From: Dactylosporangium siamense
Lineage (GTDB): Bacteria > Actinomycetota > Actinomycetes > Mycobacteriales > Micromonosporaceae
NCBI RefSeq assembly: GCF_016862795.1
Contig: NZ_BONQ01000069.1
Span: 62,001 to 126,000 of the forward strand
Length of the DNA stretch: 64,000 bases
Reading direction: 5' to 3'
Shown here: positions 49,886 to 56,975 of the stretch, in pieces
Layout: each line of letters begins with the position of its first letter
How positions within the stretch are numbered: the stretch's first letter is position 1
The notes under the pieces: model-generated
Databases searched by the model: none
Seen by the model: only the letters and a program-made list of their open reading frames with translations
What the model was told of the DNA's origin: nothing
Position numbers and translations under genes: made by a program

Positions 49886-49925
49886 ACGGCGGCGCCCACA
49901 ACGACGTGGGCGCCGCCGTTCTTTT
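49886..49925 (+). terminator. rho-independent terminator
   Basis: Perfect 14-bp arms ACGGCGGCGCCCAC and GTGGGCGCCGCCGT, 6-base loop, followed by TCTTTT: the clearest intrinsic terminator in the window, 21 bp after the stop at 49864. Confidence 0.92.
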
Positions 49926-50000
49926 GTCGGGTGCGGGCGCGCACCGGGCCCCCCTCTCCTTTCCTCTCGGAGCCGCACTCCCCACCCACCCCACGCCGAA

Positions 50001-50036
50001 AAGGGCGGCCCCCGGGAATTCCCGGGGGCCGCCCTT
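50001..50036 (-). terminator. rho-independent terminator of the second LAL gene
   Basis: A perfect 36-bp palindrome: AAGGGCGGCCCCCGGGAA followed directly by its complement. On the minus strand it is followed by TTTTCGG, and it starts 19 bp after the stop of the gene at 50056. Confidence 0.88.
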
Positions 50037-50055
50037 CGTGGGTCCGGTGAACCGC

Positions 50056-52686
50056 CTACAGCAGGTTCAGTTCCCGGGCCCGCTCGATCACCTCTCGCCG
50101 CCTGCCGACCCCCAGCTTGCGGTAGATGTTCTTCATGTGCGTCTTCACCGTGTTGACGGACACGTAGAGCATCGAGGCGATCTCGCCCGCGGACAGGGTG
50201 CCCTGCAGGTACCGCAGGACGGCCAGTTCGCGTTCGGTGAGTGGTTCGGCCAGTTCTCCCGCCACCGCGGCCGGGCGGCCGAAGCCGTTGAGCTCGGTCG
50301 CGATGTCCTCGGCGACGCCGCGGTATCCGCTGCCCGCCGGCAGGTAGGTCACCAGCAGCTCCCGGACCGGCTGGCCGCCGGCCACGAACGGCCAGCGGAT
50401 GCCTTCGTCCTCGGCGCAGCGCAGCGCCTGTTCCAGAGCGCGGCCGGCCTTGGACCGGTCACCGAGCGCCCGCAGTGCCCGGGCGCAGGTGAGGTTCGCG
50501 TCGACCGTCCACACCAGCGAGCCGGTGGTGTACTCCAGGAACGGCTGGACCGCGCCGAGGGCCGCCGCCGGCCGACGTTCGGCGAGGTGGGCCTTCGCGC
50601 GGACGACACCCAGCCACGGCGCGAGGAGCTCGACCGGTTCCAGGTTGAGCAGCCGCTTGGCCGCCTCCACGTCGCCGGCGGCCAGCCGCAGCTCGGCCTC
50701 GGCGAGCGTGACGCAGTGCTGGAGCCGGGGCGTGTACCGCCAGTCCGCGAGCTGCCGCCGGATCGCGGCGAGCTCGGTGCAGGCGGCCCTGGCGTCGCCG
50801 GCGGCGGCCCGGATGTGCGCCCGGGACATCGTCGCCACCGCCACCAGGCCCGGGTCGGCGAGACCGCCGCCGTCCAGGGCACGGTCCAGGTAGTGCTCGG
50901 CCGCCCGGACCCGGGCCTGCAGGTAGCAGACCTCGGCGACGGTCAGCTGGGCCCAGACCACGTCACTGCCCTGGGTCTGGCCTTCGCGGTCGGCGAGGGC
51001 CAGGGCCTCCTTGCCGTAGCGCATCGCCGCGGACAGCCGGCCGCGGGTCGCGTTGAGCTGCGCGAGCTGTCGCAGCGCGGCCAGCTGGGACTGGACGCCG
51101 CCGCAGCGCCGGGCCAGGTTGAGCGCCTCGGTGAGCGCGAGCTCCGCCGCCGCCAGGTCACCCTGCAACAGCCGGGCACCGCCGACGGCGACGAGCGCCA
51201 GGGCCCGCATCCGGGCGGTGTCCTGGTCGTCGAGGCCCATGTCGTCGCGCAACAGCATCGGTGCCGTGGCCAGGATCAGCTCGGGCTTGCCGGACTGGTG
51301 TGCCTCGGCCATGCGGAAGCTGTCGACGATGGGTCGCAGCGCCACCCGGGCCGACTCGACGAGGGTGTGCTGGGAACGGTCGACCAGGTGCAGGAACGTC
51401 TCCGTGCCCTGCGGGTCGCTGGCGTCCAGTCGCTCCGCCGCGAACGCCAGGGCGAGCCGCGGGTCGTTGCGGACCTCCTGCGGAGGCGGCGGGACCAGTT
51501 CCTTGATGGTCCGCAGCCGCGCCCCGGGCACCAGCTCCTGCCAGCTCGCCGCGAGCAGGTCCGAGGCCTGGTCCCAGTTGCGGGCGGCGAGCGCGTGCCG
51601 CAGCGCGTCGGCCGGCAGGTCGTGCGCGGCGAACCAGTCCGCGGCCCGCCGGTGCAACTGGCGGACCTGCTCGGGCCGGCGGTGGCGAAGCTCGTCGTAG
51701 AGCATGAGACCGAACAGCGGGTGGCACCGGTACATGCCGGCGTTGCCACTGCCCTGCACCACGAACAGGTTCGAGTGCTCCAGCTGCGCGAGGATCCGCG
51801 CGCCGTCGACCCGGCCGGTGAGTGCCTCCACGAGCTCCGCGCTGACCTGGTCGAGCACCGAGGTGCACAGGACGACCTCGCGGATGTCCTCCGGCAGCGT
51901 GTCGAAGACCTCGCCGACGAGGTACTCGCCGAGCGCCCGGTCCTGCAGCGCGAAGCGGGGCACCAGGCTGTCGGGTTCCGGGTGCCCCTGCACGGCGAGG
52001 GCGGCGAGTCGCAGTCCCGCCGCCCAGCCTCGCATCACCGCGTGCAGCTCGACCAGCGCCGACTCGGCGAGCCGGACGCCGTGCGCGTTGAGCATCTGCG
52101 CGGTCTCGTCGAGGGTGAAGCCCAGCGTCCCGTTGCGCAGCTCGGCGAGCGCTCCGCGGATGCGGAAGCGATACAGGGTGAGCGCCGGGTCGGTCCGGCA
52201 GGCGATGACGAGACGCAGGCGGTCACCCGCCTGGGAAAGCAGCGTCTCGAGCTCACCCCACACCCGCGGGACGGACAGCTCCTGCAGGTCGTCCAGGATC
52301 ACGACCACCGGCGGACCCGGCCGGCGCAGCAGCACGATCAGTTCGTCGAGTGCCTCGCCACCGTCGGCGGGTGCCGCGGTGACCTGGTGCTCCGCGGTCG
52401 CCGCGGCGACAGCACCCAGCACGTGCTCCCAAAAGCGTGGGCCATGGTGCGCCTCGACCGTCAACCACGCCAGCGGCCAGGGTGATCGCCCCGCCGCCAC
52501 CCACTCGGCCAGCAGGGTGGTCTTGCCCCACCCCGCCGGAGCTGAGATCAATGTCAAAGGCCCCGCCACCGCCCGATCCAGCGCGTCCAGAAGACGCGGT
52601 CGTGGCACGTGATAGCGGGGCGGCTCAGGCACTGCGAAGTGCAGCGCGGGACGGGTGATCGTGTCTACAAGCGTCTTCTGCCCCAA
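50056..52686 (-). CDS. LuxR-family LAL (MalT-like) regulator, second of three
   Basis: 876 residues. Walker A APAGWGKT (49-56), Walker B VVVILDDLQ, TPR-like helical repeats from about residue 440, and a C-terminal LuxR HTH (PLTERELAVLRYLQGTLSAG, then SVNTVKTHMKNIYRKLGVGR). The start is uncertain. TTG 52684-52686 follows GGGAGGGGG; the longer GTG at 52731 would lie upstream of the start of transcription predicted from the -10 box. Its own promoter carries the composite operator, so autoregulation is likely. It is a close relative of the third LAL protein. Confidence 0.88.
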   Translation of the reverse strand: MGQKTLVDTITRPALHFAVPEPPRYHVPRPRLLDALDRAVAGPLTLISAPAGWGKTTLLAEWVAAGRSPWPLAWLTVEAHHGPRFWEHVLGAVAAATAEHQVTAAPADGGEALDELIVLLRRPGPPVVVILDDLQELSVPRVWGELETLLSQAGDRLRLVIACRTDPALTLYRFRIRGALAELRNGTLGFTLDETAQMLNAHGVRLAESALVELHAVMRGWAAGLRLAALAVQGHPEPDSLVPRFALQDRALGEYLVGEVFDTLPEDIREVVLCTSVLDQVSAELVEALTGRVDGARILAQLEHSNLFVVQGSGNAGMYRCHPLFGLMLYDELRHRRPEQVRQLHRRAADWFAAHDLPADALRHALAARNWDQASDLLAASWQELVPGARLRTIKELVPPPPQEVRNDPRLALAFAAERLDASDPQGTETFLHLVDRSQHTLVESARVALRPIVDSFRMAEAHQSGKPELILATAPMLLRDDMGLDDQDTARMRALALVAVGGARLLQGDLAAAELALTEALNLARRCGGVQSQLAALRQLAQLNATRGRLSAAMRYGKEALALADREGQTQGSDVVWAQLTVAEVCYLQARVRAAEHYLDRALDGGGLADPGLVAVATMSRAHIRAAAGDARAACTELAAIRRQLADWRYTPRLQHCVTLAEAELRLAAGDVEAAKRLLNLEPVELLAPWLGVVRAKAHLAERRPAAALGAVQPFLEYTTGSLVWTVDANLTCARALRALGDRSKAGRALEQALRCAEDEGIRWPFVAGGQPVRELLVTYLPAGSGYRGVAEDIATELNGFGRPAAVAGELAEPLTERELAVLRYLQGTLSAGEIASMLYVSVNTVKTHMKNIYRKLGVGRRREVIERARELNLL

Positions 52687-52734
52687 CGTATTTCGCCCCC
52701 TCCCACCCACCGCAGCACGGCGGATGACCACGGG

Positions 52735-52780
52735 ATTGTGAGGCGATTAAAGGTGAGGACGCCTCACCCGTAGGGGGTGA
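52735..52780 (-). promoter_or_regulatory. composite operator-promoter 2 (second LAL gene)
   Basis: Read on the minus strand: TCACCC (52780-52775), 5 bp, GGGTGA (52769-52764), 7 bp, TCACCT (52756-52751), 10 bp, then -10 CACAAT (52740-52735). GGTGAGG-ACG-CCTCACC (52752-52768) is an additional perfect dyad formed by two of the half-sites. Confidence 0.75.
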
Positions 52781-52798
52781 ACAAATGACGCTGCGTGC

Positions 52799-53689
52799 TC
52801 ACCCGAGGCGACGGACGCAGCGGAAGCCGACGTGGCAGCTGCCGTTGTCGACCGCCTCCGGCTGCCGGGCGGCGGGACGGAACCGGTGGTCATAGCCGGT
52901 GGAGCACAGGTAGGAGCCACCCTTGACGACCCGGCTGGCATAGACGGCCGCCCCTGCCGGGGTGTCGACGCGGGGGTTGTCCGCGATCTCACCCTGCGGT
53001 TGCAGCGGGTCGTCACCCAGATCGAATCTCGCGTTGCCGGACCGGTAGTAGTCCGACGTCCACTCCCACACGTTACCGACCACGTCGAAGAGCCCGTACG
53101 CATTGGCGGCGAACGCACCGACCGGGCTGGTGCCGTGCCCGCCGTCGCTGCGGTCGAGCCAGGGGAAGATGCCGTGCCAGATGTTGGCACGCCCCGGCTC
53201 GGCCTCGTCACCCCATGGGTACACCGACTGCTCGAGCCCACCACGGGCGGCGAACTCCCACTCCGCCTCGGAGGGCAGGTCCTTGCCGGCCCAACGGGCG
53301 TACGCGGCGGCGTCCTCGTAGGCGACGTGCACCACCGGGTGCGCCGACTTCCCCCGGATGTCGGAATCCGGGCCCCACGGATGTCGCCAGGACGCGCCGG
53401 GACGGAACTCCCACCACACCCGCCAGTCGCGCAGCGGCACCGGACCCGGTGGCTGCACGAAGACCATCGAGCCCGGCTGCGGGCCCGGCTCAGGGCCCGG
53501 ATCGGGGTGGCGCTCCGCCACCGTCTCGTAGCCGGTCTCCTGCGCGAACAGGGCAAACTCGGCGTTCGTCACGGGATGCGAGTCGATCCAGAAGCCGTCG
53601 ACGGTGACCTTGCGCACCGGCGCCTCTTCCGGATAGAAGCCATCCGCCCCCATGGCGAACGTGCCACCAGGTATCCAGGCCATCTCCAC
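52799..53689 (-). CDS. formylglycine-generating-enzyme-like (FGE-sulfatase) domain protein
   Basis: 296 residues with the full FGE fold: MAWIPGGTFAMGADGFYPEE, PSEAEWEFAARGG, YPWGDE, NVWEWTSDYY and VVKGGSYLCSTGYDHRFRPA. True FGE oxidises a sulfatase Cys using two active-site Cys residues five apart. Here the first (GGSYLC) is present and the second is Asp (CSTGYD), so classical FGE activity is doubtful. No signal peptide. The GTG at 53689 lies 6 bp after the -10 box, so the message would be leaderless; ATG 53683 is an alternative. No sulfatase gene is nearby. Confidence 0.85.
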   Translation of the reverse strand: MEMAWIPGGTFAMGADGFYPEEAPVRKVTVDGFWIDSHPVTNAEFALFAQETGYETVAERHPDPGPEPGPQPGSMVFVQPPGPVPLRDWRVWWEFRPGASWRHPWGPDSDIRGKSAHPVVHVAYEDAAAYARWAGKDLPSEAEWEFAARGGLEQSVYPWGDEAEPGRANIWHGIFPWLDRSDGGHGTSPVGAFAANAYGLFDVVGNVWEWTSDYYRSGNARFDLGDDPLQPQGEIADNPRVDTPAGAAVYASRVVKGGSYLCSTGYDHRFRPAARQPEAVDNGSCHVGFRCVRRLG

Positions 53690-53695
53690 GACCGC

Positions 53696-53742
53696 ATTGT
53701 GCTGGCGCCGCCGGGTGAGAAGTCCTCACCCGGTGCGGGTGA
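53696..53742 (-). promoter_or_regulatory. composite operator-promoter 3 (FGE-like gene)
   Basis: On the minus strand: TCACCC (53742-53737), 5 bp, GGGTGA (53731-53726), 7 bp, TCACCC (53718-53713), 11 bp, then -10 CACAAT (53701-53696). All three half-sites are perfect. Confidence 0.78.
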
Positions 53743-53786
53743 CGGGCAGTTGATCGATGGACGGATCGATGAACGGGCACCCCGGC

Positions 53787-53832
53787 TCACACGGGCAGGG
53801 TGATGCCCGGTCATCCGGATCCCCGGCAACGT
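53787..53832 (+). promoter_or_regulatory. composite operator-promoter 4 (second DUF7144 gene)
   Basis: TCACAC (53787), 5 bp, GGGTGA (53798), 7 bp, TCATCC (53811-53816), 10 bp, then CAACGT (53827-53832). Two half-sites have one change each, but spacing is exactly conserved. It faces the gene at 54013. Confidence 0.65.
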
Positions 53833-53898
53833 TCGGTCCAAAAGCACCGGTTCGCAATTTCCGCAAGGGAGGGAGGTCGCCACACGAGCTTCGCCGGA

Positions 53899-53938
53899 TC
53901 CGGCCGCGGCGCCTCCTCTCTTGTCCGCCGCGGCCGGA
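53899..53938 (+). other. leader hairpin with 13-bp arms
   Basis: TCCGGCCGCGGCG (53899-53911) and its complement (53926-53938) enclose the pyrimidine-rich loop CCTCCTCTCTTGTC. It lies between the predicted start of transcription (about 53839) and the ATG at 54013. Confidence 0.6.
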
Positions 53939-54012
53939 CGACGAACCTGCTCCCTTGGCCTACCTGCCTCCTGCCGGTGTCCCGCTCGTGCAGAGGAAGG
54001 AACACAGAGGCC

Positions 54013-54927
54013 ATGACCAGGAGCAGAACCGTGTGGTTCGGCTGGGTCACCTTCGCGGCCGTCATGCTCGTCGTGCTCGGGCTCCTCAATGTGCTCGAAG
54101 GACTCGTCGCGCTGCTGCGGAACCAGGTGGCATTCATCGACGGCGACAGTCTCGTCATCGTCAACCTGACCGGCTGGGGCATCCTCATGCTGGCCTTCGG
54201 TGGCCTGTTGCTGGCCGCCGGCATCGGGCTGTTCACCCGCAACACCGCCGCCCGGGTGGCGGCGATCGTGATCGTGGCGCTGCACGCGCTGATCCAGGTC
54301 GGGTCGCTCGGCGCGTACCCGGTCTGGTCGCTGCTGATGATCACGCTCAGCGTGGTGGTGCTGTTCGCGCTCACGGTGCACTGGGACGACTCGCTGGAGC
54401 CGGCGGTGGCCGCGACCACCATGGCGGCGGCGGGCGCGCAACCGGGCGTCCACCGGGCGGAGCGGGAGCCGCACCGCGACGTCCAGCCCGAGTACCAGCC
54501 CGAGTACCAGCCCGAATATCAGCCCGAGTACCAGCCCGGCTACCAGCCGGACTACCAGGGACAGGGCAGCGGCATCCCGATGAACTCCCCGACGTCGCCG
54601 AGCCACCCGGCCGGGCGGCCGTCCGGGGTGCCCGCACACGGCGTGGGTCCGACGTCCGGGCCGAACGTCGGCCCGTACCCGCCGGGTGGTCCCTACCAGT
54701 CGGGGCGGCCGGGGTCCACGGCCCGGCCCAACGAGGGCGCGCACCCGGGCGAACCGGCCCGTGGGGAGACCGCCCGGCACGGCGGCGGCGGCGATCCGGG
54801 GCAGGGCGAGTTCCCGCGGTACGGCGACATGGGCGAGACGACCGGCCGGCACGCCGACACGGGTCGCTGGTCCGATCCGCCGCGCGGCGCGCACGCCGCC
54901 CCCACGTCGGACTACGGCATCATCTGA
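54013..54927 (+). CDS. DUF7144-type membrane protein with Tyr/Gln/Pro repeat tail
   Basis: 304 residues. Four transmembrane helices (WFGWVTFAAVMLVVLGLLNV first) are paralogous to those of the protein at 49.0 kb. The C-terminal 170 residues are disordered: five or more tandem copies of EYQP (coded at about 54481-54560 by a 12-bp DNA repeat), then Gly/Pro/Arg-rich sequence ending SDYGII. The start ATG is supported by the homology of the helix region; the ribosome binding site (GAGG 2 bp away, or AAGG further) is poor. Function unknown. Confidence 0.8.
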   Translation: MTRSRTVWFGWVTFAAVMLVVLGLLNVLEGLVALLRNQVAFIDGDSLVIVNLTGWGILMLAFGGLLLAAGIGLFTRNTAARVAAIVIVALHALIQVGSLGAYPVWSLLMITLSVVVLFALTVHWDDSLEPAVAATTMAAAGAQPGVHRAEREPHRDVQPEYQPEYQPEYQPEYQPGYQPDYQGQGSGIPMNSPTSPSHPAGRPSGVPAHGVGPTSGPNVGPYPPGGPYQSGRPGSTARPNEGAHPGEPARGETARHGGGGDPGQGEFPRYGDMGETTGRHADTGRWSDPPRGAHAAPTSDYGII

Positions 54928-54970
54928 ACCGAGGGGGTCCCACGCGGGAAGAAGAGGTACAGAAGAACAG

Positions 54971-54999
54971 AAGGTGGCTGCCCCCGTGGCAGCCACCTT
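54971..54999 (+). terminator. terminator hairpin after the second DUF7144 gene
   Basis: Perfect 12-bp arms AAGGTGGCTGCC and GGCAGCCACCTT with a 5-base loop, 43 bp after the stop codon. Symmetric, so it may work in both directions. Confidence 0.7.
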
Positions 55000-55033
55000 C
55001 GTCGCGTTCGTCGCGTTCGTCGCGTTCGTCGCG
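54998..55033. repeat. 9-bp tandem repeat, four exact copies
   Basis: TTCGTCGCG is repeated four times without change. It lies between two hairpins. In one plus-strand frame it encodes (Phe-Val-Ala)n. Confidence 0.85.
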
Positions 55034-55044
55034 TGGAAACGTTT

Positions 55045-55082
55045 GAGGCGCCGACGCGGGCCTGGGAGCGCGTCGGCGCCTC
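55045..55082 (-). terminator. terminator hairpin after the 93-residue gene
   Basis: Perfect 13-bp arms GAGGCGCCGACGC and GCGTCGGCGCCTC with a 12-base loop, starting 27 bp after the minus-strand stop at 55110. Confidence 0.65.
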
Positions 55083-55109
55083 TCGCGCCGTCCTTCGGTG
55101 TCAGACGTC

Positions 55110-55391
55110 CTAGGTGACTTGCGATGGGTGGGCGGCCTCCTCCGGATCAGCCGCCCACCCATCGGCTCCCGCCGCCCTCGCTGAAGAGCGCCCGGTGCGC
55201 AGGATGCGGGCCGTGTCCACCGCTCCTCCTGCCCCGTTGAGTACCCCCTGCTCAACGGTGTTCACCTGACGCTCCAGCTGGGTCGTCACGTCGGGGACCA
55301 CCGACGACGTGACGCCCGCGGCTGGCGGGAACGGGCGGACCATCGCGGATGGTGCAGCAGTCACCATCAGGGCCGCCCGCAGTTCGTTCAT
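55110..55391 (-). CDS. small protein of unknown function, 93 residues
   Basis: Not recognised. Hydrophilic, Ala-rich, with a possible short helix SSVVPDVTTQLERQVNTVEQ in the middle and an acidic/His end (DPEEAAHPSQVT). No signal peptide or transmembrane segment is convincing. The case for a real gene is its promoter: a composite operator followed by CAGGAT, whose end lies 7 bp before the ATG (leaderless), and a hairpin just after the stop. It is divergent from the DUF1269 gene. Confidence 0.65.
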   Translation of the reverse strand: MNELRAALMVTAAPSAMVRPFPPAAGVTSSVVPDVTTQLERQVNTVEQGVLNGAGGAVDTARILRTGRSSARAAGADGWAADPEEAAHPSQVT

Positions 55392-55398
55392 GGCAGGA

Positions 55399-55444
55399 AT
55401 CCTGCTGGCTGTCAGAGTGATGCGTCCTCACCCCGGCGGGGTGA
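55399..55444 (-). promoter_or_regulatory. composite operator-promoter 5 (93-residue gene)
   Basis: On the minus strand: TCACCC (55444-55439), 5 bp, GGGTGA (55433-55428), 7 bp, TCACTC (55420-55415), 10 bp, then CAGGAT (55404-55399), which ends 7 bp before the ATG. Confidence 0.72.
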
Positions 55445-55519
55445 TCGGCCAGCGGGCACATCGTCACTCCGCACAGGTGGGGCAGGACGTCGTCCGGCGC
55501 CGCGACGCTCGATCTACCT

Positions 55520-55561
55520 GTCGACGCACGTCACGGAAACGTCGACACACGTCACGGAAAC
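55520..55561 (+). repeat. 21-bp tandem direct repeat in the DUF1269 promoter
   Basis: Two adjacent 21-bp units, each beginning GTCGAC and ending CACGTCACGGAAAC, differ at one base only. They end directly before the ribosome binding site GGAG of the gene at 55573. A period of two helical turns would put both copies on the same face of the DNA. Confidence 0.75.
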
Positions 55562-55572
55562 GGAGAACGGCG

Positions 55573-56055
55573 ATGGCCACGTTGACCGTCTGGAAGTTCG
55601 AGACGCCGGAAGGCGCCGAACGGGCCGCTGAGAAGCTCCAGCAGCTGTCCAAGGAGGGCCTGGTGAAGGTCGAGGACGCCGCGACGGTGTCCTGGGCGGA
55701 GGGCTCGAACAAGCCCAAGACCCGCCAGCTGCACAACCTCACCGCCCGCGGTGCGCTCGGTGGCATGTTCTGGGGGATGCTGTTCGGCCTGATCTTCCTC
55801 ATCCCGCTGTTCGGCATGGCGGTCGGCGCGGCCGCGGGCGCGCTCGCGGGTTCGCTGAGGGACGTCGGGATCGACGACGAGTTCATCAAACGGGCCCGCG
55901 ACGAGATCCAGCCCGGGACCTCGGCGCTGTTCCTGCTGACCACCGACGTGGTGGTGGACCGGGTCCGCGACGCGTTCGCCGGCGAGCGGCCGAAGCTGCT
56001 CCACACCAACCTGTCCAAGGAGCAGGAAGACCACCTGCACGAGGTCTTCGCCTGA
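55573..56055 (+). CDS. DUF1269-type membrane-associated protein
   Basis: 160 residues. An N-terminal soluble part (TLTVWKFETPEGAERAAEKL) leads to a glycine-rich hydrophobic hairpin (GALGGMFWGMLFGLIFLIPL then GMAVGAAAGALAGSL), then a second soluble part with a helix and LFLLTTDVVVDRV. This is the usual DUF1269 plan, often found in stress-linked actinobacterial clusters. ATG at 55573 has GGAG 7 bp upstream. A degenerate operator-like sequence (TCACTC, 5 bp, AGGTGG at 55464-55480) is too weak to assign. Confidence 0.85.
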   Translation: MATLTVWKFETPEGAERAAEKLQQLSKEGLVKVEDAATVSWAEGSNKPKTRQLHNLTARGALGGMFWGMLFGLIFLIPLFGMAVGAAAGALAGSLRDVGIDDEFIKRARDEIQPGTSALFLLTTDVVVDRVRDAFAGERPKLLHTNLSKEQEDHLHEVFA

Positions 56056-56098
56056 GACCACCGAAGTCCGAGCAACCCCGAGCCGGCCCGGAACAGGG

Positions 56099-56132
56099 CG
56101 GTGCCCGGTGTCTTCGCGGACACCGGGCACCG
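56099..56132. terminator. bidirectional terminator
   Basis: Perfect 14-bp arms CGGTGCCCGGTGTC and GACACCGGGCACCG with loop TTCGCG, between the convergent genes ending at 56055 and 56153. Confidence 0.8.
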
Positions 56133-56152
56133 GGACGGGGCAGTACGGTCGT

Positions 56153-56794
56153 TCAGGCATTGGACAGGTCGGCCATCTCCTTCTCCGCGGTCTCGACCTC
56201 CGTGGTCAGCTTGGCGTGCTGTTCGGACAGCGCGTCCAGCAGCCTCCGGGTGGTCTGCAGGCTTTCGGCGCCGATGGAACGGGTCGTCGCGAGGAGGTTC
56301 TCGGCCGCCTCGCGCTGCCGCTGCCGGCGGGTGTCCCACTGCACGCGGCGGGACTGCTCGGCGCGGGCCTCTTCGGAGCGGCGTTGCGCCAGTGCGGTCT
56401 GGAAGTCGCGGATCGCGTCCTCGGCGTGCTTGCGCGCGTCCGCGAGCATCGCCTCCGCCGCGACCCGGGCACCGTCCAGCTCCTCGGCGGCCTGCTTGCG
56501 CAGCGCGTCCGCCTCCTGCTCCGCCAGCTCGATCATCTGCTGGATCCGGCCTCCGACGGCCTTGGAGCTCTCGTCGCCGCACGTGCACTGGCGCAGTTCG
56601 GTGTTGAGCCGTTCGACTCTGCCCGCGAGCTGCTGCTCGCGGTAGCGCGCCGAGGCAAGCTCCGTCTCCACCGTGGTCAACCGCATCTGCAAGGTGGCCA
56701 CGTAGCGGTCGACCTGGGCGCGGTGGTAACCCCTGAGGCTCAGCTCGAACCCGTTCTCACCGCGGAGTTCGATCTCGCCGACAAGCGCGCTCAT
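56153..56794 (-). CDS. DivIVA-like coiled-coil protein
   Basis: 213 residues. The N-terminus FELSLRGYHRAQVDRYVATL matches the DivIVA-domain signature of polar-growth proteins in actinobacteria. The rest is almost entirely charged heptad-type helix (ELASARYREQQLAGRVERL and so on), interrupted by CTCGDESSKAVGG near residue 70. It may bind curved membrane or organise other proteins at the cell pole. The ATG follows a GGGGGAGGGG-containing leader of about 43 bases. Its promoter carries the composite operator. Confidence 0.8.
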   Translation of the reverse strand: MSALVGEIELRGENGFELSLRGYHRAQVDRYVATLQMRLTTVETELASARYREQQLAGRVERLNTELRQCTCGDESSKAVGGRIQQMIELAEQEADALRKQAAEELDGARVAAEAMLADARKHAEDAIRDFQTALAQRRSEEARAEQSRRVQWDTRRQRQREAAENLLATTRSIGAESLQTTRRLLDALSEQHAKLTTEVETAEKEMADLSNA

Positions 56795-56844
56795 CCTGGG
56801 CTCATCCCCTCCCCCGCCCGTCGAAGCAACGGGCGATAGCGGGA

Positions 56845-56890
56845 ACGCTGCCGATCATTGTGGTGACCGCGCGTCATCCGTTCCGGGTGA
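56845..56890 (-). promoter_or_regulatory. composite operator-promoter 6 (DivIVA-like gene)
   Basis: On the minus strand: TCACCC (56890-56885), 5 bp, GGATGA (56879-56874), 7 bp, TCACCA (56866-56861), 10 bp, then CAGCGT (56850-56845). The GGATGA half-site is even closer to the MalT box. Confidence 0.65.
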
Positions 56891-56975
56891 GCCTCCTGCG
56901 TCCGGCGTGCCGGTCCAGCGATGTCGATGGAACCGTTGCTACGCAAGGCAAACAGCCACATCCGCACAGGGAAGA

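Larger units (their letters stand above)
53690..54012. other. divergent promoter region with two composite operators
   Basis: 323 bp between the FGE-like gene and the second DUF7144 gene. It holds one composite operator facing each gene and the long leader hairpin of the plus-strand gene. Nothing else is recognised. Confidence 0.65.

Noticed and set aside
54998-55033. 9-bp tandem repeat as a CRISPR-like array
   Set aside because: Units are adjacent without spacers and far too short; no cas gene is present.
55464-55480. TCACTC-N5-AGGTGG as a composite operator for the DUF1269 gene
   Set aside because: The second half-site has two mismatches and no third half-site exists at the conserved distance; too weak to assign.
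56793-56809. Two TCATCC words around the start codon of the DivIVA-like gene as extra operator boxes
   Set aside because: They coincide with the ribosome binding site and ATG, and their spacing differs from that of the composite sites.
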